Counted from the first letter of the stretch, positions 23,256-56,332 are shown. The stretch: DNA of 64,000 bases from Blastocystis sp. Blastoise (GCA_039096225.1 JBBPEB010000027.1:559501-623500), one strand, 5' to 3'. Notes: generated from the sequence alone by a model not told the origin. Made by a program: numbers and translations.

Positions 23256-26117
23256 ATGAAATTTGTGCTTATCTGCGTACTTGTACTTGTTGTACTTGCA
23301 TCCCCATCTGTGGATTGTCAATCCAAACCTCAAGCTGATTATCCTTACTGTAATCCTGAGCTTTCTATTGATGAAAGAGTAGATGATCTCGTTGATAGAA
23401 TGACTTTAGATGAAGCTATCTATCAAACATGGAGTGTTGCCCCTGGTATTGAACGTCTTGGTATGAAAGCTTATAATTGGAGAGCTAATTGTCTTCATGG
23501 TTGGTCTGCTTCTGGTGGTAAATGGTATGATTTAAAGTGGAATGCTTTCCCTGCTCCTATTGGTCTTGGTGCTATGTTTGATCTTCCTCTTGTATATAAT
23601 ATTTATTTATTTCTGTTTATAAATTTATTATTTTAGTATGAAAATAAGTATTATTCTATTATATATATATATATAGACTAAAAAGGTTGCTATAGTTACT
23701 GGTAATGAAGGTCGTGCTCTTCATAATATTCTTCTTGAAAAGAATAATGGATCTATTCTTGAAGCTACTTCTCTTAACTGTTTCTCTCCTAATGTTAATT
23801 TATTCAGAGATCCTAGGTAGATTTATTGTGTTTATGTTTATTATTATTATGTTATTATTATTATTATTATTATTATGTTTATTATAATAAATATATATAT
23901 AGATGGGGTAGAGGTCAAGAAACCTTTGGTGAAGATCCTTATTTAATTGCTATGATTGGTGCTGCATATACCGAAGGATTACAAGTATATATATATATAT
24001 ATATTATTATTATTATTATGATTATTATTATTATTATTATTATTATTAATATATAGCAAAAGAGTGGTAAATATTACAACGTTGCTGCTTGTGCTAAACA
24101 TTATGCTGTTCATAGTGGTCCTGATAATACTCGTTTATCTTTTGTTGCTAAATCTACTGAACATGATTTATATGATACTTATTTCCCTCAATTTGAAACT
24201 CAAGCTCGTTGTGTCAATGTCCTTCAAATGATGCCTGCTTATAGTGGTATTGAAACTAAAGAATCACCTGAACGATCTCCTGATGCTGCTAATAAATTCC
24301 TTCTTCAAACGACTCTAAGAGAACGTTGGGAAAGACCTGATATTAATATTATTAGTGATAACGGTGGTGTTGAATTTACTAAGACACAACAACATTATGT
24401 CGATAATTTTGTTGATAGTGCTGCTATATGCATGAATGCTTCTACTGATCTTGATCTTGGTAATGATAAAATATACCCTAAATATTTACCTGATGCTGTT
24501 AAACAGAATAAAACGAAAGAAAGTACTATTAGAGAATCTGTTAAGAGAAGTATGAAATTAAGAATGTTAGTCGGTGATTTTGATCCTAAGGATAAAGTTG
24601 AATATCAAAATTGGGGCTATGAACATCTTAATACTCAAGAATATAAAGATATTAATCTTCTTTCTACTCAAAAATCTATTGTTTTATCTCGTAATCGTGT
24701 TGGTGTTCTTCCTACTGATTTTAAACAATATAAACAAATTGGTATTGTTGGTAATAATGCTGATAATGGTAAAGCTTATCTTTCTAATTATGAAGGTATT
24801 CCTGATCATATTTATACTGTTAAAGAATCGATGGAGACTTATTGTAAGGAGAATGGTCTACCTGCTCCCCTCTATGCTCCTGGTTGTATCGATAGTCAAT
24901 GTATTCGTGAATCATACTTCCCCGCGGTTATGGAAATGGCTGAGAAAGTTGATGTTGTTATTGCTGTATATTATTATGTTTATTATTATTATGTTTATTA
25001 TTATTATAATTATTATAATATTATATTATATTATTATTATTATTATATTATATTATATTATATATATATATAGGTAATGGGTTTAGATATGAATATTGAA
25101 GGAGAAAGTCATGATAGAGTCATGAAGACTTGTAAAGGTATATACTAATATCTCTCCTATTATATATATTATATATATATGTTATTTATTTTTATTTAGA
25201 TATTCATAATTCTATATATATATATATATTCATGCTTGTAAAGATCAACCTACTGAACTTCTTGGATTACCCGGTTGTCAGGGCGATTTAGTCAAACAAT
25301 TACATGATATGGGAAAGACTGTTATTTTAGTCCTTGTACATGGTGCTCCTATTACTGTTCCTAATTATGCTGATACTGTTATTGATGCTTTCTATCCTGG
25401 TCAATTTGGTGGTCAAGCTATTGTTGATGTTATTACTGGTAAATATAATCCTGCTGGCCGTCTTCCTTATACTATTCTTAAAGAAGATAAAAATATGCTT
25501 GGATTTGATGTATATATATTATATTTATTATTATTATATTATTATTATATTATTATTATTATTATTATTATTATATTATTATTATTATATAGGATTATGA
25601 CTTTGTGGATCTTCCCGGTCGTACTTATAAGTATTACAGAGGAGAAATACAATTCCCCTTCGGACATGGTCTCTCTTATTCTACTTTCAATTATAATAAT
25701 ATGAAGATATCTGCTTCTACTCTTAAGCCATGTAAATCTCTTACTCTTTCTGTTACTGTTCACAATAATGGTCCTTTTGATGGTGATGAAGTTATTCAAG
25801 TATATGTTTCTACTCCTTCTGCTTCTTTTGTTGTTCCTATTAGACAATTATATGGTTTCAGTCGTGTGTTTATTAAGAATGGTGATGATTATACATTTGA
25901 ATATACATTAGATGCTCTTTTAATGTCTGTTGTGAATGATGATGGTAAACGAGTTGTTTTACCTGGTGACTATAGCGTTTATATTGGTGGTGGTCAACCT
26001 GGTTATTCCAGTGGTATTTCTTCTCAATTCTCTGTTGAAGGTTCTGTTCCTACTCTTATTGATGAATGTCCTAAGGAAGTTCCTCGTTATTTCTGTGCTG
26101 ATTTTGCTAATATGTAA
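23256..26117 (+). CDS. Secreted GH3 beta-glycosidase (xylosidase-like)
   Basis: Exons 23256-23591, 23677-23816, 23903-23984, 24057-24965, 25074-25137, 25253-25509 and 25593-26117; 770 aa. A clear signal peptide (KFVLICVLVLVVLASPSVDC) opens the protein. The N-terminal TIM-barrel shows ERVDDLVDRMTLDE, DPRWGRGQETFGEDP, then CAKHYAVHSG. The nucleophile Asp is in INIISDNGG, residue about 287. The C-terminal alpha/beta sandwich carries MGLDMNIEGESHDR, the acid/base region of the plant and fungal beta-xylosidase branch, and GQFGGQAIVDVITGKYNPAGRLP. A fibronectin-III-like domain follows from FPFGHGLSYSTF. Likely extracellular or lysosomal breakdown of xylan, arabinan or beta-glucan oligosaccharides. 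The exact sugar cannot be told. It stands alone, with no other carbohydrate-active genes beside it. Confidence 0.93.
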
Positions 26118-26595
26118 AAATCATTAATTAACAGAATTATATATATTTTTAAGAAATAATTTGCGTTTTTTAAATATCTTCTTCGCTTTGCAAGTAGTTT
26201 TTGAATTATGCGCCTCGTCCCTTCCTTTGTATTGTTTATTAATATTTTATTAATCTTTGGAATAAATAAACACATCAAATTAGTTCATTTTTACAAAAAT
26301 CTTCTTTGACACAAATTGAGATCAACCATATCTGAAAATAGCAAATATATATATCCAAAGAATCACAATTCATAAATTCAACATTAAAAGAAGACACATT
26401 TTCTATTTCTCACAAATTAATTTAATGAATCAATAAAAACAACAGAAATAAAACGAATAATTAGAAAATAATCATAAATTTAAAAATCGTCATTTCTGTC
26501 TTTTTAAACATCATTTTTCACTTAGAACAACTTTCCATATTTTATTAATTTTGATAAATAAAACATTATTAATTATTTAATATTTTATTTTTAAA
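26118..26595. other. Intergenic spacer
   Basis: AT-rich, between the GH3 stop and the tRNA-synthetase start. Nothing recognised. The last 60 bases are almost pure A/T, as before most genes here. Confidence 0.5.
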
Positions 26596-28979
<2,384 letters not shown>

Positions 28980-29242
28980 AATAATAAAAAACATAATTAT
29001 CTATTATCTTCTCATTTTTATTTTATATTTAGTCATATAAAATATTATTTATATATATATATTGTTAAGTTTCATTCAATTTATATAAATATACATGTAA
29101 ATAACAAATAAGTTTGTTTTAAAAAAACAACAATTGTAAATATTTCTATTTTATAAAAAGAATGTTAAATATATATACATATAAACATATTTAGAAAAAA
29201 AATAATATATAAATTCAATAGTAATTTCGTTATTTAGCAAAT

Positions 29243-29793
29243 TTATTCTAATTTGGCTTTAGGAGATTCCCAAGCTTTCCATTCTATAGATTCATATATA
29301 TTTATATATATATTTAAAATGAAAAATGTAAAAAAATATATATAATATATTATATATATATACCAGCATATTCATGTAATAAAGCTAATTCATCCTTAGC
29401 TTGAAGAATAAGTTCTTCAGCTTGACCACAACCAATTTGTTCTTCAGCATTCTTAAGCTATAAAAATATACATATTAATCACAGATAAGTTAGTAAAAGA
29501 ATAGGAACAGAATTAAGATTGTTTTAAAAACGTATATTCAAGAGAACAATTTAATATTTTAATTATTTATATAAAATAAATACACTATCAGCAGTTTTAA
29601 TAGTATTGAGACGATAATTTGTTAAAGATTCAACATTTTTTCTATATTCAGCAGTTTCAGGAATAGCTTTGATTTCTTGAAGAGTTTGATTATATAAATC
29701 AATTAAAACAGCCTTAGCATTCTTAACTACAGGTATACCAACAATACCAGTACTCTTCTTAACTACTTCACAAAGAACTCTAGTAGCAAACAT
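29243..29793 (-). CDS. NDUFA5: Complex I subunit NDUFA5 (B13)
   Basis: Exons in coding order: 29793-29584, 29457-29364 and 29283-29243; 345 nt, 114 aa, the usual family size. NDUFA5 is an accessory subunit on the matrix arm of mitochondrial NADH:ubiquinone oxidoreductase. The match runs from KKSTGIVGIPVV through AIPETAEYRKNVESLTNYRL to CGQAEELILQAKDELALL and the final EWKAWESP, colinear with the human protein. There is no long presequence, as is normal for this subunit. This gene is the best evidence that the organism has respiring mitochondria with complex I. Confidence 0.95.
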
Positions 29794-30719
29794 TATCTTA
29801 TATAGGAAAAGACAAAGAAATCTCACTTTGTTGAAAGAATACTTTTTCCCTTTTAAGAAATTCCTGTTTTCCCAAGATTATTTTATGGGAATTCAGAGAA
29901 TCAACTTTATGCAGCGACTCATCTAGAAATGAATGGCTCATAGATCTAATGCATCATCGGTATTTACCAGAGATTCTCATAGTTTGTAAGCGATTTATCG
30001 AATACTATTCGATTATCGGGTTTTTGAAAAAATGATGAAAATGTCGTATTGTTTTGAATGTAGCTAGAGAAAGAATTTGAATTGTATTTTTGTGATAATT
30101 TATGTATACTTTCATATATATTTGTAACACTGATTCTTAACTTTATTTGAAAACTCATATATTCTATGAATACGAAAATGAATGAAAAATATTAAATAAA
30201 TGTTTTCATATATGTAATTCGTATTAGTTAATATTCTTAAAATAGAATGATCATGATTCAATGATCTAATGAAATAAGTGCCGATACGAAATAGTAGTCT
30301 TTTTTTAGAATTTATAAACCAAAATGTTTTAATCTTATTCTTAATTCTTCGATCTTGATAGGTTTTATATATATACTGATTGCTCAAGTGATGAATAGTA
30401 AACTTATGAATGAAATAAGACTAAACAAGCCAAAACAATGCCATCAATAAATAGCGTCGATATTTCTCAAAACCAATATGTTCATTGATTTTTTAAAAAT
30501 TAAATATTTCAGTAATAATATGAATGCTGACTATTTATTATATATAAAACGTGCTGTATAAAAGAACAAAATTTCTTAATTGAAAAAAAAGAATATGTAG
30601 AATCCTATAGGTATTTTTTAAAGATAACCGTGAAGTGCCGCCTTCTAAGGAAAACAGAAAACGAACTTCTTCTGTTTTTTTCTATATATCTTTCCAATAA
30701 CAATTTATATAGAATCATT
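29794..30719. other. Divergent intergenic region
   Basis: Between NDUFA5 (leftward) and the kinase gene (rightward). Two overlapping 60-90-codon minus-strand frames at 29964-30387 lack family support and look like chance openings. Confidence 0.5.
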
Positions 30720-35703
<4,984 letters not shown>

Positions 35704-37241
35704 TTACTTCTATACAAATTATTATTTATAAATGATTTGCTATTTGCTTTTGTATTAATACCAATCTCTTAAAAATATTATGTTGCTATTTCACGTTATT
35801 ATATGTGTTTTTTTTGGCATCAATAATTATATATATTCATTTTTTGTATTGTTATGTAGTTTTTAAATATTATAAACAAGTTCATAAACAAAGCACACAT
35901 TGAATGTAATACATTTAAAACAATATGTTACTCAGAATACAGAGAAGAATTAAACATCAGGATTCAGTCGAAAGATGGTGATAACTTTTCTTTCCTCATT
36001 GTAATCGATTTTTAATTAACATATCATATTTAGCTATTTTACTCAGTCATGTTGTATCATCACTCGGTTCAGACTCGAAAGATGGTGTATAAGATGATCA
36101 TCATAGTAAAATATACTTAACAAGTAGAACAAAAAAAAAATAGTATTATAGCAATAAGAATACTCAGTCATGTTGTATCATCACTCGGTTCAGACTCGAA
36201 AGATGGTGTATAAGATGATCATCAAAGTATTCAATATCAATAAAATATATATATAATAACGTTATGCCAAAAAGGTATACACGTAGATTTCACTTACATA
36301 TTAATTATCCTAGCAATTTCAAACACGCCATATGAATAATAATAAAATAATTTATGTGGATTTCTTTCTTACAAATGAAAAAACGTATAGTGATTGAAAG
36401 AAACTATAAAGAGTATAAATCTTCAAAACTCTAGTGATTATCTGTTTCTTTATTGGAAATAAAACGAAAATATCCAATAAAAATGATGTTTCGTATATTC
36501 ACGGGTATTTGCATTATTTTGGGGAAATTCGTTATTTTTCTCCTTATGCGAAATACAATTCTTTTCCCAAAATAGTTTAAAGTCTCTTCTTTGCATAGAT
36601 TTGGCATAGAAACTCTAATTAATTGCATTAGTAACTAAGATAATATGTATGATATTAACATACTAGTTAATAGCGATAAACAAGAATTATTTTGGTTGAA
36701 TATGTTGAAATAAAACTTTTTTATTTCAGATTCTATGTAGTTTCTTCTATATTCAGGTACAAAAGAGCATCTATATACCAAATGAGAACAAAAGAGGTAA
36801 CATATATCTTTGTAAGAAACTAAATGAGTCATTAACGGAACTACTATTGAACGAAGATAACTCAGCATGCAACTCCTCATAATCATTTTTGTAATGCATC
36901 ATATATGTTCATATAGCACATAAATGATTCAACTAGAATACGAAAGAAACGCTTGTCTCTTTTGAATTATACTATATATGTTTTAGTGATCTAGGTCTTA
37001 TTTCCTAAACAAATCAAAACGTATATATATTGGAAAGAAGTATTTGAAATGGATAGTATAAAAACTAAAGACAAAAAACAAGAATTGTACTGAAAGCTAA
37101 AGAATTACCTTGGGAATTCATCACTTTTAAAAATTCTTAAAAATAAGTCTCATTATATAAATCCTTTTGTACTTTATATTTTTTTGCTGTTTAATCTTCA
37201 TTGTTTTATCGTTTATTTATTAAAGAGATATCTTTCCATTT
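35704..37241. other. Intergenic with 67-bp direct repeat
   Basis: About 1.5 kb without a supported gene. Two minus-strand frames of 65 and 83 codons (36431-36886) lack family support. The region is slightly less A/T-rich than other spacers and holds the direct repeat listed separately. Confidence 0.5.
36041..36228. repeat. 67-bp direct repeat, two copies 121 bp apart
   Basis: Copies at 36041-36107 and 36162-36228 begin ACTCAGTCATGTTGTATCAT, continue CACTCGGTTCAGACTCGAAA, then GATGGTGTATAAGATGATCA. They differ at one base. A shorter, weaker relative (CAGTCGAAAGATGGTGATAA) occurs near 35966. Confidence 0.9.
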
Positions 37242-42097
<4,856 letters not shown>

Positions 42098-42893
42098 TTT
42101 ATTATATTTTTTAAGTCATAATTATAATTATATATAATTATATATATTTATTTATTTATTTTTATTTTTTTATACATTTTTGCAGTTTTTATCTTAATAC
42201 CTTTATTATTCATTTATTTATTTATTAATTCATTTACAATACTACTTTTTCTACTTTTCTTATTTATTAATATTCTATATGCAAATACTTATTGTTATGA
42301 AACAATGCTGTATATTATTCATGTATGCATATATATTTATCAATATAAATTTATTTCTTTTTATCTTTTATTCTCTTTTATTTTCATTTTTTTTTCATAC
42401 TTTTTCAATTTTTTCATCTCTTCATTTCACTCATGTTCTCTACTGTCAGAATAGAATACTATTTTTATATTTTACTTTTTTTTCAATCATTTGTCAATTA
42501 ATAGTGTATTTGTTTTTGATATTGTTTAATTATTGATTTCAATATAGTTTTGTATTATTCAACCTCACTAATCTATATTCTAAATACCATAAAATCCGCT
42601 TCTTTAAAGCTAACAATGACTAAAATATACTTTTAAATTATAATCTAATGATATCACCAATAGTGAATTGTTATTCTTATTCTAAAGCAAGACATATTAA
42701 CTCAAAATATATACTTACTATAACGAATAATTTAATTAAATTTATAACAATACATTTTAGTATCATAGATATATATTCAAACGTTAGTTGTGTGTAATTA
42801 AATCCTGATAAGCATCATTATTAAATAGTTCTACACAAAAAAAGCATTTTCGTTATCAAAATTTTAAATCAATCAATACGGCTTCTATATTCA
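42098..42893. other. Intergenic spacer
   Basis: AT-rich, T-rich near the 3' end of the Asn-rich gene. The hydrophobic 85-codon frame at 42279-42536 is Phe, Leu, Tyr and Ile from T-rich sequence and is rejected. Confidence 0.5.
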
Positions 42894-43416
42894 ATGAGTC
42901 AAAGTGAAAGTATTATTAATTGTAGTATATGATCTTTATAATTCTTTAGACGACGATGAAACTGGTGTTGCGTCATATTCAAATTTCATATTTCAAGATG
43001 ATTCTGTTGAAATGACACTAGATTTTGATGAGCTTAAAGAAGATCCAGTATATAATATATATTATTAATCTAGAATCAATATTAAGGAGTTAAAGCAAAA
43101 TCTCGAGTGTTGTATGTGTCATGAATTGGCTAGAAACACGATGACCTGCATAGAATGTCGAGAATTATTCTGTGGAAAGTGTGCAAATGAGAAAATTGGT
43201 GATTTCACCACGTGTCCTCGTTGCCATCAATATGATAATTCACCTGAGTCTATCGGTGTTATTATGTATATATACATATATTATTAATATACATAATAAA
43301 TATTTTATATTTACATATAAACAAGTATTTCAATTATTTTTTATTATCTTTCTAGACATGATGAAATATTATCAACTGTTATTCAAACTATATATGATAC
43401 AATTGAAAAAGAATAG
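42894..43416 (+). CDS. Small RING-like zinc-finger protein
   Basis: Exons 42894-42921, 42950-43047, 43087-43265 and 43356-43416 give 121 aa with phases closed and a TAG stop. Residues about 47-85 carry eight Cys/His ligands in RING-like spacing (CCMCHELARNTMTCIECREL, then FCGKCANEKI, then CPRCHQ). This suggests an E3 ubiquitin ligase or a structural cross-brace finger. The N-terminus is acidic (DDSVEMTLDFDELKEDP) and the C-terminus is a short amphipathic helix. Two introns are unusually short (28 and 39 nt). The second of these ends AAG rather than TAG. I cannot name the family more closely than RING or TRAF-type finger. Confidence 0.8.
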
Positions 43417-43675
43417 TATTAATTATTGTGATATATACTATTTATATTTCTTCTATTTTTCACTTTTTCATATTCTTTCTTTTACTATTATTATTTTTAA
43501 AAAAATGTTATGTTTAACTAGTAGATATATATATAATATATATTGAAAACAACAAATTATGATTCTTACGTAGTATAAAAATATTGAATAGTATAAATAA
43601 AATAATGAAATATATAGATTCATTGAATTAGAAATAAAATATATATAATAATAAAAAAATAGTTTATTTATCTAT

Positions 43676-43877
43676 TTAATCTCTTTCTGTTAAATGATTT
43701 AAATGTGTATCTATTTCGTCACGTGTTAAAACTGTCCAATATTTACCATTTTGTACACAACCAACCTATATATATATCATAATAATTCTTATAATTAATA
43801 TAGGTATCAATAATTCTTATTATAAGTATTGATAAAAATAAAATTAAAATTACAAATAATTAGTATACGAAAAACAA

Positions 43878-43923
<46 letters not shown>

Positions 43924-44775
43924 TTCAACATCAGAAGAAGAAATATCACTTCCAAAAACAGTCTGAATTGTGCTTAAACCTAATTCAACAGTTTCTTCAA
44001 AGGAAAACTCTTTATTTCCTTCCATTTGTTTTTCAAGATAATTTGTAGCTTCTTGAGCTTTATTACCACCTGAAGTACCCTATATATGTATATATATATA
44101 TATATATAAACTTATATAAAGAAAAATATTAATATAAAAAAAAATAATATTTTATAAAATAATATTTTATAAAATAAAATAAAAAATAAAATATATCTAA
44201 TACTAATAAGCATATAAATATATACTTTAAAACTCCAGCAATTACCAGCAGGATCAATTTTATATACAGCAGGACCTGTTTCATCATCAATACTATATAT
44301 ATAAATAATAAAATATTATTATTTTTTTTTTTAAATTATTAAATATATTTGTTTACCCAGCTAATATCATAATGCATCCAAATACTCTCATTTCTGCACG
44401 TTGAGTTTTGATTTGACAATTATCAGCAACTTTCTTTGCTAAAACTGAAATAGGAATTTCATAACCATATTTAAATTTAAATTCAGTAGCTTCTTCACGA
44501 GCTTTACCTACTTGGGCATAACAATCAGCTGGTAAACCAGTCATTAAGCATCCAATATGATCGGTAATTCTGTAAAGGTTTGTAACATCACTCATATCCA
44601 CTGTGTTATCTGTAACTTTCTTCTGTGATAAGACAACTACACAGTCTTTACCCTTTATACCGACAGCTAAGTTACCAAATGACTTGACAGCATTGAAAGC
44701 ATATTCAATTTGATATAATCTACCTTCAGGGGAGAAGATAGATAAATATCTATCATAAACAGCATTGCTTTCCAT
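43676..44775 (-). CDS. PSMA6: 20S proteasome subunit alpha1 (PSMA6)
   Basis: Exons in coding order: 44775-44357, 44292-44226, 44079-43924 and 43765-43676; 732 nt, 243 aa, the usual family length. Alpha1 is one of seven alpha subunits forming the gated outer ring of the 20S core; it has no protease activity. The alpha signature is present (YDRYLSIFSPEGRLYQIEYA), followed by GKDCVVVLSQKKV, IGCLMTGLPADC, MRVFGCIMILAGIDDE and the family-specific ending HLNHLTERD. The subunit-level call rests on close similarity to PSMA6/SCL1 (IFSPEGRLYQVEYAFKA, GCCMILIGIDEE and LVALAERD in the human protein) rather than to other alphas. Confidence 0.96.
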
Positions 44776-45214
44776 TTTTATCTATTAATATCTCTTCAGT
44801 TAATCTTTCTAGAAATTTTTCTTCTTAAAAATATTAAAAAAAAAGAACCGTGATTCTTTCTTTCTTTTCTTTATATGAAAAATATAATTTTTTTTTTTAA
44901 TATTTTGTTCTTAGGGGAAAAAAACTTCTGTTTATAGTGTATACTAAAGATGGAAGTTTTGAAAATATTTAATTTCTCACTGAAAAAATAAAAATAATTA
45001 CTATTTTATTGAATAATAAAAAAAGAATATATTTTTACTTTTATTCTCTATTCGTTTTGTAGTAGAAGTATATTGAGTCATGGTATGCTTGTTAGACATA
45101 TATATATATCTAATTTCTGTATAGTCTGCTATATTTGACTTTTCTGAAATCATAATTCTGATTCTTCTTTTCATATGTACATGCACATTCGCACATCCAT
45201 ATTTCAAAGGATTG
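44776..45214. other. Intergenic spacer
   Basis: Upstream region of the proteasome gene, holding its promoter. Only A/T-rich sequence with poly-T and poly-A tracts is visible. A 68-codon minus-strand frame at 45001-45207 is not supported. Confidence 0.5.
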
Positions 45215-45340
45215 ATGGATAATCACAAAAAAGGATTTTCTGGACTTTTCTGGAAAGCGTACAGAATTGGTGAGCGTTTATCACCTTATATTGCTGTATT
45301 CTGTATGATTATGGGTATCTATGCTATTTTTATTCAGTAA
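45215..45340 (+). CDS. 41-aa single-pass membrane protein (putative)
   Basis: Starts at an ATG and ends TAA: a basic, aromatic head (MDNHKKGFSGLFWKAYRIGE) and then one hydrophobic helix (LSPYIAVFCMIMGIYAIFIQ) reaching the C-terminus. The composition is unlike the I/Y/L runs of chance frames here: mixed residues, including Gly, Trp, Pro and Cys. The size and layout recall small accessory subunits of respiratory complexes or ER membrane complexes, but I recognise no specific family. It is flanked by the proteasome gene and the 3' end of MED14. Confidence 0.5.
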   Translation: MDNHKKGFSGLFWKAYRIGERLSPYIAVFCMIMGIYAIFIQ

Positions 45341-45740
45341 AATAATATGAATTTCTTATGAAAATATATTTTTATGTGTTTATTTGTTATATATATATTT
45401 ATTTCTCTTTGTATATTAGTTTATTGACTTTTTCATGAATATCATGTATTTCAATTGATTCAGAATGTTGTTTGTAAAAGAAAACGAATATATAATGTAT
45501 TTTTTTTAACATTATAAATATATGCGTTGTTTGAATATATATATAATGTATATTCTTTTTATACTATATATATGCATACATAAACTTTTTATTTTTTCAT
45601 AAATTGATCGATGAAACAACTTTAATGAACTGATAGAAGGTATTTAAAATAAGAAAAAGAAAATAATACTTTGAAAAATTAAAATAATAATAAATAAGAT
45701 ATATATATATTATTTTTATTATTAAACATTAATAAATTTA
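45341..45740. other. Intergenic spacer
   Basis: A/T-rich convergent spacer before the 3' end of MED14. Nothing recognised. Confidence 0.5.
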
Positions 45741-51740
<6,000 letters not shown>

Positions 51741-51898
51741 TCTTAATAATATTATTTAACAAAAATAACACTAAAGAAAAAATACTTCTCCTTTTTTTTG
51801 ACTAAAGTTTTATTCCTGTTTAAATTACGCTATAACCTAGTTGACGTGATATAATGTAAAAATATATATTTTTTTGTTTATTCTTATATATATTATAG

Positions 51899-53973
<2,075 letters not shown>

Positions 53974-54240
53974 TATATATATATATATATGTATTTGTTA
54001 AAAATTATTAGTATTATGTTAAGAATTATGAACTGTTGTTTTCTTATTCTTTGTTAACTAAAAATTATATATACATAACTTTACATTATATATATATAAT
54101 CATTCATTACACTATTTATATTTAAAAAAACAACACAATATGAAAAAAAAATAGAAATTCACTTTTTTTAAGAAGAAATAAAAGAAGAAAACATATTTGA
54201 ATCAAATAATAACTTTATAAATATATATATATAAATATAT

Positions 54241-54437
54241 TTAAACATCAAAGAAATCATCATCCATATCATCATCATCATTATTTGTATTTCTCTTGAT
54301 CTAGAATAAAAAATATTTAAATAAATATATTCAATATCTATATAATATATTTACAATAACTTTAGTATGCTTAACTTGTCCATCCATGTTCTCTAAAATA
54401 GCTATAATATCCTTTTCTTTTACCTATAAAATTTTAA

Positions 54438-54469
<32 letters not shown>

Positions 54470-54915
54470 AATTCTCATATATACCTCTCTAATTTGTCCT
54501 TTTTGAGCTAAATCTACTATTTTATTTTCAATAGCAGTAGCTTTGGCAGGATCTACAACAGAAATACGACCAACTAAATATACATATCAGATCAAATACA
54601 AGTCAGAAAATATTTAAACAAAATGACGTTCAATAAATAGATATTTACGTCTAGCTCTTGCATCAAAATCCATGATTGTATGAAGGATATTTTTTTTGGC
54701 TTCTTCTTGTTGCCTATAAAAATATGGCTCTTATCAAATAATACAATTTAGTATGTTACTGTTGTTGTTCAGCTTGTTTTTGTTGAGAAGCCATAGATGC
54801 TTGACTCTAAACATGAATTAGAATACTTTATACTTAGTGATACTTACCATTCCAGCAGGGTATTGACCGTCCTAATTAAAGAAATAGATTATTTAAATAA
54901 TAATATACATACCAT
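54241..54915 (-). CDS. PDCD5: PDCD5 / TFAR19 homologue
   Basis: Seven exons in coding order: 54915-54913 (ATG only), 54871-54848, 54806-54760, 54713-54649, 54573-54485, 54423-54355 and 54300-54241; 357 nt, 118 aa, typical family length. PDCD5 is a small helical nuclear and cytosolic protein; in animals it is linked to apoptosis, TIP60 and chaperonin binding, and its archaeal relatives bind DNA. The core matches: EEAKKNILHTIMDFDARARL, GRISVVDPAKATAIENKIVD, LAQKGQIREVKEKDIIAILE, and an acidic tail (NNDDDDMDDDFFDV) like the human DSDEDDDY end. The upstream Gln run (QQKQAEQQQQQQ) is ordinary for the family. Introns here are small and of more ordinary composition (GTAAG/GTAAAT donors), unlike those of the neighbours. 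Confidence 0.94.
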
Positions 54916-55409
54916 TTAGAAAATATTAAAACAATAAAAATCTACAAAAATGAAATTCTTTTATTATGATTTTCTATTAAGACTGCTTTTTTTTTTTCCA
55001 TATTTATTGCTCGCACTATAATAATGAGACTATTCATTGATGACTTTAAGTATTTCTTCTCATGTTACCAAAAATAATTTTAATGTTTTATAAATGTTAT
55101 GTTTTATGAAGAGGTTGTGTTGTTTATATGTATATACAATATTTTGCTAATGAGTTTACATTATTTATTTGAATATATTATATTGAAATCTTGGTGACGC
55201 TCACAAAATGATTTCTTTATAAAAACATTTATTTCATATATATGTAGTGACACTAATTTTGTATGATTTGATTTAATTTTAGAAAACAATGTTAATATAC
55301 AGAAAAGTTTAAACACAAAAATAAGCCAGGAAAAATAAGGAAAAAATATATATATATTTTAAGGAGTAATTGAATGACTATTTTGATTCTATATATATAT
55401 ATATATTGA
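54916..55409. other. Intergenic, PDCD5 upstream and PAF1 downstream
   Basis: Must contain the PDCD5 promoter and the PAF1 3' end. No gene is seen. Confidence 0.5.
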
Positions 55410-55853
55410 TTAGACTTCAGGATTATGCATAGTATCATATAGATTAGTATCTAAGTAAGTAGCACTTTCTCGAGTTACAATAATATCCGTATTACTTAAT
55501 AAACCATTATCCTATATATATTATATATATATTCATTATAATATATATTTATTATAATATATATTTATTATATATATTTAATATAAATATTTAGTATTAT
55601 ATATTTATTATATATATTTAGTAGTATATATTTAATATATATATTTATTATTATATATTTAATATATATAATAATATTATATATATACGCATTTCTTTAA
55701 TAACAGTAGTTTCTTCGGTTCTAAAGGAGTATAGAGCACTTCCCCGCGGGGAACCGTTTCTTGAGAGTCACGTGTAGACACCTGTTCTGGCATTTCACTT
55801 GAAAAGGACAATAAATACTTCTCAGAAAGAGGATTCGATTTTGACTATATATA

Positions 55854-55905
<52 letters not shown>

Positions 55906-56294
55906 CATATATATACGATATTCAAGTCAACTGTATTCACATTATATGTATTCTTCCAATCATAATGGCTATTGTCCTTATTATTCTTCTTAAGTACTTC
56001 TCCCAAGGGAATAATAACTTTCGACTGACTACGAACCTTTGGCTCTTCCGTCTTCTCTATAGAAACAGAAGTATATATAATCATAATAAGTAGAATAATC
56101 ATAATAATTATAATAATCATAATAATCATAATAATTATAATATAATTACAATCTTTACAAGAATTATTCATATAAATAATACATTATATATACCATAAGT
56201 TCTAATAATAATAGATAATTGATTGTCGTTAAGAAGAGAGGGGTCCATAGACTCAAAACGCTATATATATATATATGAAATAAACATTAAAAGA

Positions 56295-56332
<38 letters not shown>

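Noticed and set aside
29964-30387. Overlapping minus-strand frames upstream of the kinase gene
   Set aside because: No recognisable domain, and they overlap each other in different frames in a divergent promoter region.
36431-36886. Two adjacent minus-strand frames of 65 and 83 codons
   Set aside because: No family similarity, no compatible splice joining that I could find, and codon use does not match the confirmed genes.
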